A stretch of 64,000 nucleotides of DNA from Puffinus mauretanicus (lineage: Eukaryota > Chordata > Aves > Procellariiformes > Procellariidae): NCBI GenBank assembly GCA_023333565.1, contig JAJKFH010003260.1:62001-126000 (forward strand), read 5' to 3'. Both the position numbers and the translations under genes were made by a program. Below, one piece after another: positions 23,901 to 36,220 of the stretch. Numbering within the stretch: position 1 is the first letter of the stretch; each line of letters starts with the position of its first letter. Under the pieces are notes generated by a model, which saw only the letters and a program-made list of their open reading frames with translations, was not told the DNA's origin and did no database searches.

Positions 23901-26900
23901 CCCCAAGCCTTCAAAGCTTTGCCTGTTTTCTTCAGCTAGATAAATGTTGTTTCTGCAGATTGGTGTGGCGCAGCGTCATCTCGTGGCTGGCTGGTCCCAG
24001 CTGCAGACACGTAGGGGTCCTGTGGGGACATTTAATGTCATACCCCATTAGTTTCCTACAGGAATTTGGATAGGTTTATTTTTCTACTCTTGTTAAAATA
24101 TGCTTCCCCCAACAGAAATTTGATCTTTCTAATTTAGTGCTGTTCGCAATTTATTTCAGCATTTTCTTCCTGGTTGTTTCAATGGTCAAAAATGCCCTCA
24201 GGTCAAGAAGTTCTCCTACAGCCATGCAGAGCGCCGTGCTCCACTGGCCAGGGTGGCTTCAGAAAAGGTCGTTTCCAGGTGAACATCTGGGACTCCTTGA
24301 ACTCCAAAGAGCTAAGGGAAGCAGCTAAGTGAAAAGTCCACAGTTAGATTATTTCAGATTCTGCAGTTAATTTCCAGGTGTGGATCTGGCAGCTGCTGAG
24401 CAAAATGTCTCCCTCTCTTTCACTTTACCTTCCTTGTCTTTTTAAAAGCACCTGAAACTTCACCAAAGCCCAGCAAGCAGCAAGCTGTGCTGTCCCCTCA
24501 GCCAGTGCCACCCTCCCAGCACAGCTGTGTGGCAGCTGGACTCGGGAAACTGCTGACTAGGTATTTTTTTTCCCCAACGCTACTTGGCAGAGCACGGATC
24601 GCTTTTGCCCTGAAACCATTCCTGATCTACAAACTAAGCACAGGGCATGTGCAGAATAGCTGGGAGCTGGTGTTTTAGTTGGCAGGAGAGGAGAAGCGTG
24701 GGAACTCCCCGCATCCCTGCCCACTTCCCGTCCACTGCCTGTTCCTAATTCCTTCGCTGGCCAGAGGATGTTGCTGCAGACCGGAGCAAGGCTGGGCGTG
24801 CTTTGCCTGGGCTGCAGCTGGGGCCATACGTCCCGTTTGGTACCTACTGACACGTTAGGTAAGCTAGATTTTTTTGCCAGCGGTAACTCCACCTGTGGGT
24901 TCAGGAGAGGCTGTTTTTGGCACTGATGACTGGCTTAGCCACCCACATCATTTGCTGGCGTCGCTGGAGGGTGCTGCCCTTCTGCTCTACCAGCTCAGCC
25001 ATCTGCAGCTGTGCTGCAAACTGCATCTGCGACACGCTCTGGCTGACATCGCCTCCCTCCCCTCCAAGGGGGGGATTTTCATTCCAGCTCAGACTGGTCC
25101 CCTGGTCCAGTTCACGGGGTGTTTGTGAGGAGGGATTTGGGAGCAGCAGAGGCAGGGAAGGAGGCACTGGCTTACGTCCTGCAGAAAAGCCGCGCTATGA
25201 AACCACAGCCCGGCAGAGCAGCACTGGCAGGGGACCACACTGCTCCCGTGTAAATGTTTTAGGTGGCTCAGTAACTCTCTAGGCTCTCTTGTACATGATG
25301 GGACCCCTCAGGGTCTATATCTCTACTCTACTATATCTCAGGGCCGTATCTGTACTGGTAAACTATACCATAGCAGCTGCCTGGCATCGGACCGTGATGG
25401 TCTGCCCTGCTGAGCTGCTAGGCTGGTCCCTGGCATGGTTTTGGCCTGGGCCAACTTGCAGCCTCCCAAACAATGCTTGGGCATGGTTCAGGGGCCAGCC
25501 CAGGGACCATCCCCAAGAGGTAGCTCGAATTTGGCCAGTCGGTTTTGGAGACAATGAGCTTGAGACTGTAGTTGAAACTATAGTTGACTGGTTTCAACGC
25601 GGCTCGGGGACAGTTCAGAGCCCCCGAAGGGGCACAGCTCCGCATCGCCCCGCGGGTCCCAGGGGAGGGTGTTCCCACCCAGCTCACCCGCAGCTGCTAG
25701 AGCTGATAGAGGAAGAGGGAGGGAGCGGGGGGGTAAGGGCTGGCAGGACGGGTGAGGAACACCAGCCGCAGCTCGCAGCGGGCTGGGGGGAGTGGGAAGC
25801 TGCACCCCGGGAGCGCTGGTTCATGCGCACGGTAAAGACAAACAGCTCCTGCTTCCAGCTCTCTGCTCCGCCTTGCTCCCAGGAGCCGCTGCCCTAACAT
25901 AAAGGACGGCTGAACTGTGTGTGCAACGGCTGTCAAACCACCCCACCCCACATCTCGTTACGTTAAATTAAACCTGAGTACATGCTGGGTGACCTTAATA
26001 TCCAAGCCTTTAAACTTGGAGGAGGGGGCGATGTGGGGCGGTGTGGGGCTTTGTAGCACAACAGACCCCAGCACGAGATGCTTATGCTGGGAACAGGGTG
26101 GAAAACAAGGAGACACGCTGCGGTCTGGATGAGTAATAAAAAGATGACTGCAAGCTGCAGAAAGGAGAAGCTGACTTCATTTACCTCTTAACAGGGCACA
26201 GGCCAAGCAGGCCAGCAATTACTTATTTAGCTGTAGGATAGGAACCCATAATATTAAAGTGTCGTGACGTGCGCATCATCTTAACCCACATAAAGGGCTA
26301 ATACTAATTATCTGCTGAACTTGCAACATATACATTACAGCAATCCCGAGCGGGCTGGGTGGGGTCAGTTTTTATTATGTCTCACTGCCTGCGACAGCCC
26401 CTGCTCCCCATCCTGCCCGGCGCGTGGTGTCTCTCGGGCGTCGCGGGGCCACGCGTCGTTCCCCCGGATGAATTAGGAGCAGCTCCCGAAGTGCAGAGGC
26501 TCTGACAGTGGTGGAAAGGCAAAGGCTGGAGGTGCCTTTTGTTTTCACTCCCCCCCTCCCGGGTTTTTCCTGATGCATCGGATTAAACATCGGTAGACAT
26601 CTACCTGCGCCAATGCCGAATTCTCTTGGGAAATAAGCATTGTTGCTGACAGATCCCTTGGAGAAGGTGGGAGCTGATTTTGCACAGAGAAGCAGATTTT
26701 GCTAACCAGAGCTGCTCCGTCCTGATGACTAATTAATTCTGTCTTCCACCCACACAACACGTACAGCTCGTAATATGGAGGAGTCAGCCACAAGGGAAGA
26801 AAAAAAGACAACCTACTGTACAATTCAAACCCCTCCCTAAACTGATCCAAACCCATCCTTTGCCCAGAAGTGCTGGAAGCTGGGTTCTCGCTGTGGGAAG

Positions 26901-29900
26901 AGCAGCATCAAAGCGCTCCCGGAGAACTGTATTCCCCTTGGTGCCGAGGATGAATGATGTTCTTCGCCTGGTGGAAGGAAACCGGGGTGGCAGCAGTAGC
27001 CCAGCAGGTGATGGTGATGGCGAGGACGAGGGGCTGCGTTGTGGGGTGCAATCCCAGGAGGAGTCAGCCCTCGGAGCTCAGCATGGCATCCTCCTGGCAC
27101 TGCCGCTTGCTCTGGTTGCTTGGGGGAGATTGCCAAGAAACGATGCTAAATAACCAGGAGGGAACTCTCTTCCCTCATCATCAGCTTGCTCACATAGCCT
27201 CGTCTCTGCTTGGACCCAGGAGCTGTTTCTAGAACAGTTCAGGGTTTTCCAGAGAAAACAAAGTGTTGCCAAGGAGCAGGGGTTCTTCTGAAAGGAAGTG
27301 GAGTGCCTTTTGACAGGTATCAAAAGATGTTACAAGTCTTTCACAGAGATTTCATGTGTAATTTTAAGCAAGCAGCTAGGACGTGAAAGACTGGATAGCA
27401 GACACCTTTCCCAGCTCCAGAAATGGAAGCTACTTAGGACTCACCTGGAAGAGGCGTTGACCCAGTGCCATGAGAGAGGTGTCTTTGCTGTAGCAGCACC
27501 TCACCAGCTTAAGCATGGGAGCCAAAGGTGACCATGGCAGCACAAAGCCCACCCAAGAAGCGGGGAAGAGCTGAACAGTTTGCTGCCCAGCACCTATCTG
27601 CCGAGCAGAGTCTGAGACCACTGTGTTTAAACCTCAACTCCTGTCCATCCTCATGTGAAGCAGCTGAGGAAGGCCTGTAGTGAAAACATCTCCTCTCAAA
27701 TTAAAATCAGGTGCCATGCAATAACGGCAGACACCCAGGTGGGCATTTTCATCCAGCGGACGGCACATACAAGCCTGACGGACACCAACTGATTTAAATC
27801 AGCACAAAGCTTGCATAAAGCCATCATCCCCATACCAGCGCTGCCTATGGAGGGGTAGCTCCCCTGTATAGCTCCCACACTTACCAGCACCAGTCCTGTG
27901 CACTGCTGGACCTCGAGGCAGCACAGGTTTGAGCTATTTCAAGAGCAGATACATGATCTTACCGAGGAATCACTGGATCCCATCCAGCCCTGCAGAAACA
28001 CCACACAGCAGATGTATAGGCGATGGCTCTGAGCTGCAAGTTTTTCCGCACCTCTCCCTGGTTCCTTTGCTTCCTGTTTTTTCTTGTACAGAAAAATCTT
28101 TTCCTTTTTTCCACGCTGATGGAACAACTTTTCATTTCTATTTTCTGGAAGCCAAGTCCTCGCTTTGGTTCTGTGTGCTACCCATTTAACATCTGTTAGT
28201 GTCATCATGAAACTCAGGGTAACTTGTATGAAGGAGGCACACCAGCTTCAGGGCTGCAGCTCAGAAAAAATAACAGCAAGTCAAAATGGGTCTAGTTTTG
28301 TGCAAAGCCACAGCCCATAAGAGTACAGTGAAGAAGTGGAAAAAGATCTTCTCAATAGCACCTGGCTGCAGAGGGTTCATTTTATTACTGGTCCAACTGG
28401 GGGCTCAGACAGACACAGGGTCCCATCATCTTCCCATTTTAAATGCCTTTAGGTTTGGCTTTGGTTGCCCCCCGTTGCGTCCCATTGGAAACCTGTGGGC
28501 TTCCAGCATAAGGAAGATGGATGTTTCACGCCAGGTGGATCATTGCAGGGAAACAGCTTTGTCAGGTGAAAAGAATTGGGTCCATGTTGCCATAACTTCT
28601 TTCCTTAGCAGGTATTTTCATACTGCTACCTGTCAGGGCAGTGCTTATTCATGGGAAAACTGGGAGGTTTAACGAGTTAACATTTGGTGATTTCAGTTTC
28701 ATAGCCTGCGGCCACCCAGGTGCCCTGGATGCTGAAACAGAGCTAGCAGAAGGGTGGTTAGTAAAGGGGACTCTCTTGTACCGGTGTTGTCTTCATAGAG
28801 GTTGTTTGGGGGTTTAAACCAGGGTAGACATGGCCTACTATAGACAGAGACAGATTTCATAGAAATAAAAAATGGTTTGGGTTGGAAGGGACCTTTGAAG
28901 CTCATCTAGTCCAACGCCCCTGCCATGGACAAGGACATCTTCAACTAGATCAGGTTGGTCAGAGACCTTGAATGTTTCCAGGGATGGGCATCTACCACCT
29001 CTCTGGGCAACCTGTGCCAGTGTTTCACCACCCTCATTGTACAACATTTCTTCCTTATATCTAGTCTAAATCTACTCTCTTTCAGTTTAAAACCATTCCC
29101 CCTTGTCCTGTCACTACAGGCCTTGGTAAAAAGTTTCTCTCCATCTTTCTTATAAGCCCCCTTTAAGTACTGAAAGGCCGCAATAAGGTCTCCCCGGAGC
29201 CTTCTCTTCTCCAGGCTGAACAACCCCAACTCTCTCAGCCTTTCTTCACAGGAGAGGCGTTCCATCCCCCTGATAATTTTTGTGGCCCTCCTCTGGACCC
29301 GCTCCAACAGGTCCACGTCTTTCTTGTGCTGAGGGCTCCAGAGCTGGACGCAGGACTCCAGGTGGGGTCTCACCAGAGCAGAGTAGAGGGGCAGAATCAC
29401 CTCCCTTGACTTTAAAGTGTTTTAACTGAAATACATGACTTTTCTTCTTTCCCAGGCTTTGTCAACCAGAAGCCCACCAGGCCCAGAGAACAACAACGCC
29501 GACCATCAGTGAGTACCCTGTGCTTTCATTATATCTTCAGGGGGGAAAAGCAGCTGGAAGGAAGGGAGCATAAAGGGGAAAGCTATTCCTGCATCCCTCC
29601 TGCTGTGCAAGAGAGATGTGGGAATGGTGTCAAATCATTTAGAGCCCTAAATATTCTGTCCTCTACCTGTTTGCCAATTAAAAAAAAATCCTGGAGCTCT
29701 GCTGCCTGAAAAGATCCAGGCTCCATGTGTAGAGATTCATTCCTGGTCATGAGCAATGCAGAATTTAGTAGGATGTGAACGTGTCACAGAGGCACCTTGT
29801 GAAAAGCTGGGGAGGATTGCTCCAACGAGTAGCTCAGGTCGTCCGTGGGCTCTGCAGCATGTAGAAAAGGAGGATAACATCTCTTTGCTCCCCAGGAATC

Positions 29901-32900
29901 ATAAGAGAAAACCCATGAGACACTCCCATGCTACACCAGTTAGAGACATTAGCATCCCTCAGGGACAGGGGAATGGTGGGGACCTACTGCTCTGGGTGTC
30001 AAACAAAAGAAATCTGAAATCTTCCTTCCACAAGCAAAAGCTACCGAGCAGACTGTGCCTCCGAGTCTGCCTGCATCAAGAGCGACGGCAGTTTGATGCA
30101 TGTGTTAAAGAAACCCAGATTAAATGAAAAGTCTTGAAAAAACATCTTAAAATATCACCTCCTTACGTTAAAGAGCGACTCTCTTAAATGTCAAGCTCTC
30201 TCTGACTGTCAGCCAGCCCCTCTGCTCCTGCAGCGCTCGAGAGCAGACTAATCTGCAGGTCCTGGCCGTCGTGACCTGGCTGTGTGACCGACTAACGCCA
30301 AGCCGCGCTGGTGGATGCGACACCAGAGCCCAGGCGCCAGCCGCCGTCCTCCCTCCTCCCCTCCCTCCCAGCTGGCAGGGAGCTCGCCTGGCGAGGCTCC
30401 TGGTTTCGGGAGCGCTCGGAAAACGTGCCTGTCCCTGGCTTTCCAGACAGCAAAGCTCATATGGGCACTCGCGAGCACTGTGGGCTCTCCTGGGCTCTCC
30501 AGCATCCTCGATGGGCTTCGGGCTATGATGGCAACTGAGCAGTCTCCTCGGGGGGTGCACACCCAGCCCTGCCGCAGCCCCCCACCGAGCTCCCAGGCTC
30601 TCGCTGGCCCCTCATCCCCTGCCGGGGCTTTCCTTCTCCCTCCCTCTTTGACACGCAAAGGGAAGACTTGAGATGGCAGAACTGGTTTCTGATCTGGGAT
30701 GACAAAGCAGGAGCTTATTTTCATTTGGATAAGGTTTGCTTTATACCCACTGCAGAGCCCCATTGCGCAGCTCACGTGTGAAGTGCCTGTACCGCCCGTG
30801 ATGAGCAGGGCTGCAGTTTCTGCTGGCAAGAACTGCATGCAAACATTTTTTGGAAATGGTCCAACACCCAGCAAAACTATATTTTGAAGAAATCAAATCA
30901 AGCCCCAGAAACAGCGGTTAACATGCGTAGGTGTCTCATCCTTCGCACTTCTGCAGCTAGAATTATTCCAGATAAACACTGACGTTACAAGCAGCAAAAA
31001 TCAGCCTTGTCTTGATAGAGTTGCTGACTGAAGAAATTCCCATAAAGCCAATTAAAGAAGAAATAAATGTCAAGCAGGGAGAAAAAAACCTAGATATGGA
31101 GACTTAATACTATCTGGCGAGAGCAGTCATGCGATATAGATGCTGTAGGTGTGCACCTCCCATACTGCAAATGTTCCTGTGTGACGCCACATAAGCATCT
31201 AAACCAGGCCCTAATAAGTACGTTTGATGCACATGGGAACACAGCTGGATGTATTCCTGATCGTGCTGTGTTACCTCTCGTTCCCCCTGCAATTCTTTAG
31301 TGAACCGCTCTCTAGCATCTGGTAGTGCACGGTGGGATGACACAGCCCGGGAACGCTGTAATGACCCTACAATTGCTGCCAAGGCTCGTGTCGCTGGCAG
31401 AGTTACCGGGGCATTGTTTTGACCCATTTTTCAGCTGCAAGGTTGGAGAAGACATTTTAATGATTAACCCTCGACTTTCCCATCCTCAGCAAAACAATAA
31501 AAAACAGTGGCCTAGATTCACCCCAACCCAATTTTCAGCCACTTAACTCCCATTTCTACCTAGGAGCTTGTCACCCTAGCCACCCATCAGGGATATTGTC
31601 ACCAGAGCCCGCAGGCAGCTCTCCCCCGCACCAGGCAGCTGCCTGACGCCAGGGACGCGGTGCTGCCAGCCATGCCCACTGCCGGGGAGGTTGGCACACC
31701 ACCCCCAGCGTCTTGCTCAAAGGAGGTTTTTGCTCACTTTTGGTCTAATTTTGCCCTGTGCATTTCCTTCTCCTCATTGCATGGTTCATTGTCTTTCCAT
31801 TTAAAAAAATAAATTCCTCTTTCCCTTAATAATCTTTAAACACAGAGAGGCCTTTTGCTGAAGTGGAGCACATTTCTTGCTTCCCTCTTTCCTAAATTGC
31901 TTCACTCTAGCCCCTTAAATCACTTCTATTGCTGCTTTCTAAACTCCCTCCGAGCTGTTAATAACTTTTTAGTAATGAGATAGCCAGAAGTCTGCACAGT
32001 AATCTTGATGGAGTTGCATTGGTCTTTTTTTTATTTGCTGTCCTACCATGCTGCAAATTCCCCTCTCGTACGCTTTTCAGCTAGCTCTTTCCCTCTCAGC
32101 ATTGCTCCTTTCCAGGTTTCTCTCTCCCTCGGAACACCTGGGCTTTGAAAAATTTTCCCCTCAACGTACTGACCTGTTATTTTCCGAATCGGAAGGTCTA
32201 ACAGCCCTCAGCTGGATTCAGCGTGATTGCAAGCCCTGACTGCAGCCCTGGCTGCGTGTTGATGAGAGCAGCAGGGCGCCCGCTCTCCTGCCGGAGCAGC
32301 TGGAGGAGCGCAGGAGCAGGCTTGTGGTCCACCAGCTCCTGTCCTGCCCACGTCCCGCGCTCGGGATATCCCTGCCACAGCCTCTCACTTAATTCCAGGA
32401 CCAGCAGAAACAGCTGCACCAACGTGCCTTTCCGATCAAGACTCAGGTTGGGAGGCCTCAGGAGGTCTCTAGTCCCATCTCCTGCTCCAAGCTGGATCAG
32501 CTGTGAGGTCAAAGCAGAACACTCCAGGCTTTGTCCCATCAGGTCTTGAAAGCCTCCAGGGATGGAGCCTGTGCAACCACAGCCTGTTCCTCTGCTTGCT
32601 GTCCTCGCGGTGCAGAAGTTTCTCCTTTTATCCAGATAGAACCTCTCATCTTTTAATTTATTTCCGTTTTTCCATATTAAATGATAAAGAACTTTGCCAC
32701 AAAAATAGAAGGAACATGAGCAGCAACTTGCTTTTCCTTTGCTCTTGAAACAAACACAGCCCTCTCTATTATTCTCAATTCTGGGATGTGCATGGTAGGT
32801 GGGGTTTGCTTTTGTCTTTTTAAAAGCGCATCTATGTTTCAATGAGTTCCAATTTTACCTGGAGATTTTCTCCCATGCTTGGAGGTCACCGTGCAAGCCA

Positions 32901-34970
32901 AAGAATCAAGAATAATTAACAGTGGGAAATTATGTAACCGCTAAGAGAAACAATGACTCTTCTGTGGGCCTGCAAGCAAGCTGCCAAGAGCTCTGCCTCT
33001 GATTCATCACGTCATATAAAATTAGTTTAAGGATTGTCACAGTGCAGAGTTTAAATCAATAAATCGTGTGTTTAAGTCAGATTTCTGCATTTCCTTTTCC
33101 CAGTTCTTGCTTTGCAGCTGCTGGTGTATGGTTCGAGCTCTTGGACTTTTAGCTTTCTTCCCAGCCCTCATTTACTGCGGTGGAAACCAGATTGCTCGCA
33201 GTCCGTCGGAAGGAAAACGAATAAAAGGAAGAAGCAGAAGAGTCTACTCGCTAAATCCTACCTGCTGCCATCTTGCTGCCAGTAGAACTTGCCATCGAGG
33301 GCACGGGGCAGCGTAAATAAGTGTAGACACACACATGACCCAGCTGCCATGCCAGCTGCTCATCAGGTGGCTCCAGGGAAAACATCAAACTATTTCTGAC
33401 ACGCAGGGGGCACGGTGTTAACACAGCTAGGTCAGAGCAGCTGGACTGGGCAGAAGGCTTTCTGACCTGGACAGATAAGGACAGAGGAAGGGTTGCGTTG
33501 GTGCCGTTTGCTCTGCAGCGACAGCGGCAGGAGACTGGCTGCTGCCTGTTTCAGGAGTGTTGCGGATGCTCCTCACCCAAGGAGAGCAGTTCTCGGCTGT
33601 CAAAGACAGGGCTTATGAAAGCACTTCCCCTATATGACAGTTTCCTTAGAAAAGCATTTCAGGGCTCTTTTCTTCGATTCTGATTCTACATTTACTTACC
33701 TGCGTTGGGGCAGCTCCTGTGACTTCATCTAATAAATAGGTCCTCATTTTTTTCACTAAAGGATGCTAATGACCAAATTCATCCCAGCTACAAGACCAAG
33801 GGTGAGATAGATCTCATCCTTAGAGAAATGGTAAGTCAATAGATGCTACCTAATGAGTCTGGGACAGATTTGGACCCATGCTATCAGATATTGGTTGCCT
33901 CTTTGGCAACCAATGAACCGCCATATAAAACCATTTCTTTCTTACTTATTTGTTCTCCACTTGTGGATGGCCACAAAGTAAGCCCACCAGTCTCGGTGGA
34001 CATGGCATGGCAGAGCACTTTACAGTTTGGATGTACCAACTCAAGTTTCTGCTTAGCTCTGCACCTCACCATGGCCTCCATTTCATGGAGCCAGGTGCCC
34101 CAGCTTCCAGGGACCAGAAGCCTGACACCCCAGCTTGCTCAGCTCCCAGTTCTCTACCAGGTCAAGGAGGAGCACTCGCTTGTCAGCTGCTGTCTCCTCT
34201 CTTGAGTCCCGGAGGGCAAGATCAAGTAGACTTATTTGGTAGCGTAAGCTACAGTAGTCACAGCTTGCAGAAGACTTTTCACTGTTCTCCCTCATACAGG
34301 CAGGGACAAATTTCCCTTGTAGCCAACATAAACCACCTCTGATAATACCAATAAAACCCATACTGGTTCCCTTTGAATCATACATCTGTTCGCACTCGTG
34401 GGAGAGTTGTGCTGATGTGAAAATAAACAGAGAGCAGTTTGAGGTAACTGCGTTCATATTCTGGTTGAAACTCAAATCCCTTACAGACACAAACAAAAAA
34501 TCCCTTTCTGCATAAAACCTTAAAACTAGTAACTAGCATAAGGGTTTTGTGGTCCTTTAGCTGGGCCTCAAACCTAACTCACCAAAAGGTTCTGGGAGTT
34601 TGATCTGGAGAATCGTGAAGGCTGTACTGGAATGAACTCGCAGACTAAAATAGGTGCCAAGTGATAGCAAATGTCAGCAAGCGATCTGCCTGCGGGGTAT
34701 GGGATTTAGATGTGACAGAGTATCTGTGTCTCAGCAAGCCACGTGCAGCTCAATCTTTCCATTCACAAAAAAAAAAGAAAAAAAAAAAAGAGTACGGGTC
34801 ATCTTGTGCCTTCAGAACTTGATTCTCTCTCATAATACCAATAACTTGTTCCCTTCCCCGGCAGGTGCCCAGAAAGGAACAGCAAGAAGCTGGTAGGACA
34901 GTCCACAATATCATATGATTACTCGGAGGAGGAGCTCATGGCAAGCATCGAGCAGGAGTACTGCCGCTGA
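20575..34970 (+). CDS. CYS1: Cystin-1, three coding exons (20575-20829, 29456-29508, 34865-34970)
   Basis: Cystin-1 is a small lipid-anchored protein of the ciliary membrane; loss of its mouse orthologue causes the cpk polycystic kidney phenotype. The three exons give 255 + 53 + 106 bases, or 137 codons plus stop (human protein about 158). Phases agree: exon 1 ends in phase 0 and exon 2 leaves two bases that the first base of exon 3 completes. The protein starts MGSGSS, an N-myristoylation signal identical to mammalian cystin, followed by RRR. A predicted helix ([16 protein letters not shown], residues 29-44) aligns with the LLDELLAE helix of human cystin. The C-terminus [20 protein letters not shown] is nearly the same as the mammalian one and settles the identity. 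The middle is low-complexity Ala/Gly/Pro. The ciliary-targeting AxEGG motif is not present. The gene converges on KLF11, as in human. Confidence 0.94.
26190..26350. other. AT-rich block in GC-rich surroundings, possible conserved non-coding element
   Basis: About 160 bases of AT-rich, non-repetitive sequence stand out inside a GC-rich part of CYS1 intron 1. It contains a homeodomain-type core (CTAATTATCTG) and a CRE-like TGACGTGCGCA. The composition looks like a vertebrate conserved enhancer, but conservation cannot be judged from one genome. Confidence 0.2.
28857..29410 (-). mobile_element. CR1 LINE 3' end, inverted, next to the CYS1 exon 2 acceptor
   Basis: The inverted tail begins near 28857. 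The - strand is open from 29400 to 28945 (about 151 codons) and encodes the C-terminal part of CR1 ORF2, including [36 protein letters not shown] and [13 protein letters not shown]. This is the longest intact CR1 frame in the window, so the copy is probably among the youngest. It is truncated at the CR1 text GGCAGAATCACCTCCCTTGAC at 29410, which is 45 bases before the CYS1 exon 2 splice site. The octamer tail is degraded (ATAGAAATAAAAAATGG). Confidence 0.94.
29456..29508 (+). CDS. CYS1: CYS1 coding exon 2 (53 bp)
   Basis: This short exon lies between TTTCCCAG and GTGAGT. In the frame set by exon 1 it reads [17 protein letters not shown] and leaves the bases CA, which join the G of exon 3 to make a Gln codon. 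The region is poorly conserved, but its Ser/Thr, Pro-Gly and Asn content is like the matching linker of mammalian cystin. The length of 53 is what phase continuity with exons 1 and 3 requires, which is the strongest support. Confidence 0.86.
30230..30660. other. GC- and CpG-enriched patch in CYS1 intron 2
   Basis: CpG dinucleotides are clearly more frequent here than in the flanks, and long frames are open on both strands (a 208-codon frame on - at 30248-30874, others on +). None matches a known protein. The patch could be a small orphan CpG island or an internal promoter; the overlapping frames are best explained by base composition. Confidence 0.3.
32449..32670 (-). mobile_element. Degraded CR1 LINE 3' fragment, inverted
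   Basis: The + strand reads as the inverted CR1 3' end: GGAGGTCTCTAGTCCCATC, then AGGTCTTGAAAGCCTCCAG, GGATGGAGCCTGTGCAACCA and AGAAGTTTCTCCTTTTATCC. The order is right, but there are many substitutions and the tail is lost, so it is an old insertion. Confidence 0.85.
34865..34970 (+). CDS. CYS1: CYS1 coding exon 3, C-terminus and stop
   Basis: The first base completes the Gln codon begun in exon 2, and the remaining 35 codons end in TGA at 34968-34970. The final 19 residues, [19 protein letters not shown], are the conserved cystin C-terminus and end in the same Tyr-Cys-Arg as mammals. This is the most diagnostic stretch for the gene. Confidence 0.96.
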
Positions 34971-36220
34971 ACCCGACCCCGCGCCACGAGAACTTCAAGC
35001 ACGTTCCTGGAAGCCCAGCTGGAGCAAAACTGCTGCTGAGAAAATAACACCTCGCACAGCGAGACGGCACAGGAGAGGTGGGTGGCGAAGGGAGGTGAAG
35101 CGTGAGAGGCAGTGCAGCTGCTTGGGAAGCACGGAGCAGAAAGCCCTCCTGACCAATTCTGAGCAAGAGCGTGAAGGTCCTCACCAACTGCTGATTTCTG
35201 ATCGGTGCCCCTGGAAGAGGGACCAATTCATCTTGCGAATCAATATTTAGAAGCTCATTTCTAAATGGTATTTACAAATGAAGACGTACTAGAATTGCAG
35301 TGTCATACTAGAAGTGTTGAGACGTCGTGCTTTGAAGGAAGATCTTGTTTTGTCTTAGCAGAAAAAAAATGCAGCAATATAATTCAATTCAGATCTCACT
35401 TAAGGGGGTATTCCATGAAATTCATGTTCCTGCCACTTAAAACAGGCCAAATTCACTCCTTGCGCTGTGCAAGCCTCCAGGTCTGAATCTGGCACTGTCT
35501 CTTCAAACGTGGTCCCCAGCATGGGATGCAAGATGAAAAGGGGAGTGAGCCCACCATCCAGCACGTAGGCAGAGTTATCCCAGAGTTCAAACCCCACCAC
35601 TTAGGCAAACGAGGCTCCAGGGAGCGTAGGATTTGTACAATCCCTTTGGGGCGGGATGCCAGCCTCGGTGTGGTACCTGGGGCTCCTTGGCATGGATCCT
35701 CCAGCAAAAGCTGGAGCCACATCCTGGTGCTGCCTTGCTGCGGCCAGCGATCATCCATCTTGAGAGGGACTTGCACACTATTGCAGAGTGGCTGTTTGCG
35801 ATCAGTTTTCAGAATTATCAGTCCTGGCTTCCCTGTTTATTTCCTGTAGGTAACCTAGAAGAAAAATCACTACATTTTACCATTAGCTGACTGCAAAGTA
35901 AAACAGAAAGTCAGCTCTCCAAAGAAAACCATCTATTTTCAGTGCTCCCTGACAGGGAAGCCTGGTATTTTAGGGTTTCTGCCTTTATTTCACCTGCATC
36001 TTAATGTATTATGAGTAGTTGCTTATTATCAGAGGTAGAAAAATACCTTATTTCTGTCTTCAGCTGAAGCATAAAAGACATCAGATGAAATCTTCACAGA
36101 GACTGTGTAAATGCAAGAGGAAACAGCAGGACACATCTTAAGACGCTGCATTTTAACTTCTTTGTAATTCCTGGTACCTGTGAAACAGAAATAAATGCAT
36201 CTGTACTCTATGTAGCCCTC
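34971..36220 (+). other. Probable CYS1 3' UTR with AATAAA at 36190-36195
   Basis: Sequence after the CYS1 stop is non-coding. The first canonical AATAAA I find on the + strand is at 36190-36195, followed by a T/G-rich stretch near 36236. That would give a 3' UTR of about 1.2 kb. A later AATAAA lies near 37670. The end is therefore tentative. Confidence 0.4.

Larger units (their letters stand above)
20830..29455 (+). other. CYS1 intron 1 (8.6 kb)
   Basis: The donor is GTAAGT at 20830. The acceptor is CTTTTCTTCTTTCCCAG ending at 29455, with a good branch-site match (TTAAC, A at 29425) 31 bases upstream of the exon. Most of the intron is unique sequence without recognisable genes. It includes an AT-rich part near 21300-21560, a small 25-bp duplication near 22430-22470, an AT-rich island at about 26190-26350, and a CR1 at its 3' end. 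Confidence 0.85.
29509..34864 (+). other. CYS1 intron 2 (5.4 kb)
   Basis: The donor is GTGAGT at 29509. The acceptor is TTCCCTTCCCCGGCAG ending at 34864. The intron contains a GC-rich patch at 30230-30660, a degraded CR1 at 32449-32670 and an A-rich simple repeat at about 34768-34791. On the - strand a perfect CAG|GTAAGT donor match lies at 33699-33707 but has no clear partner acceptor. No nested gene is recognised. Confidence 0.8.

Noticed and set aside
25289..25897. 202-codon open frame on + in CYS1 intron 1
   Set aside because: Trp/Pro-rich text without a known domain. Local imperfect repeats and GC content explain the openness.
30248..30874. 208-codon open frame on - in CYS1 intron 2
   Set aside because: It lies in a GC-rich patch where several frames on both strands are open, and no family resemblance is seen.
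33699..33707. Perfect CAG|GTAAGT donor on the - strand in CYS1 intron 2
   Set aside because: No polypyrimidine tract adjoins it and no open frame or clear acceptor upstream; likely a chance match.
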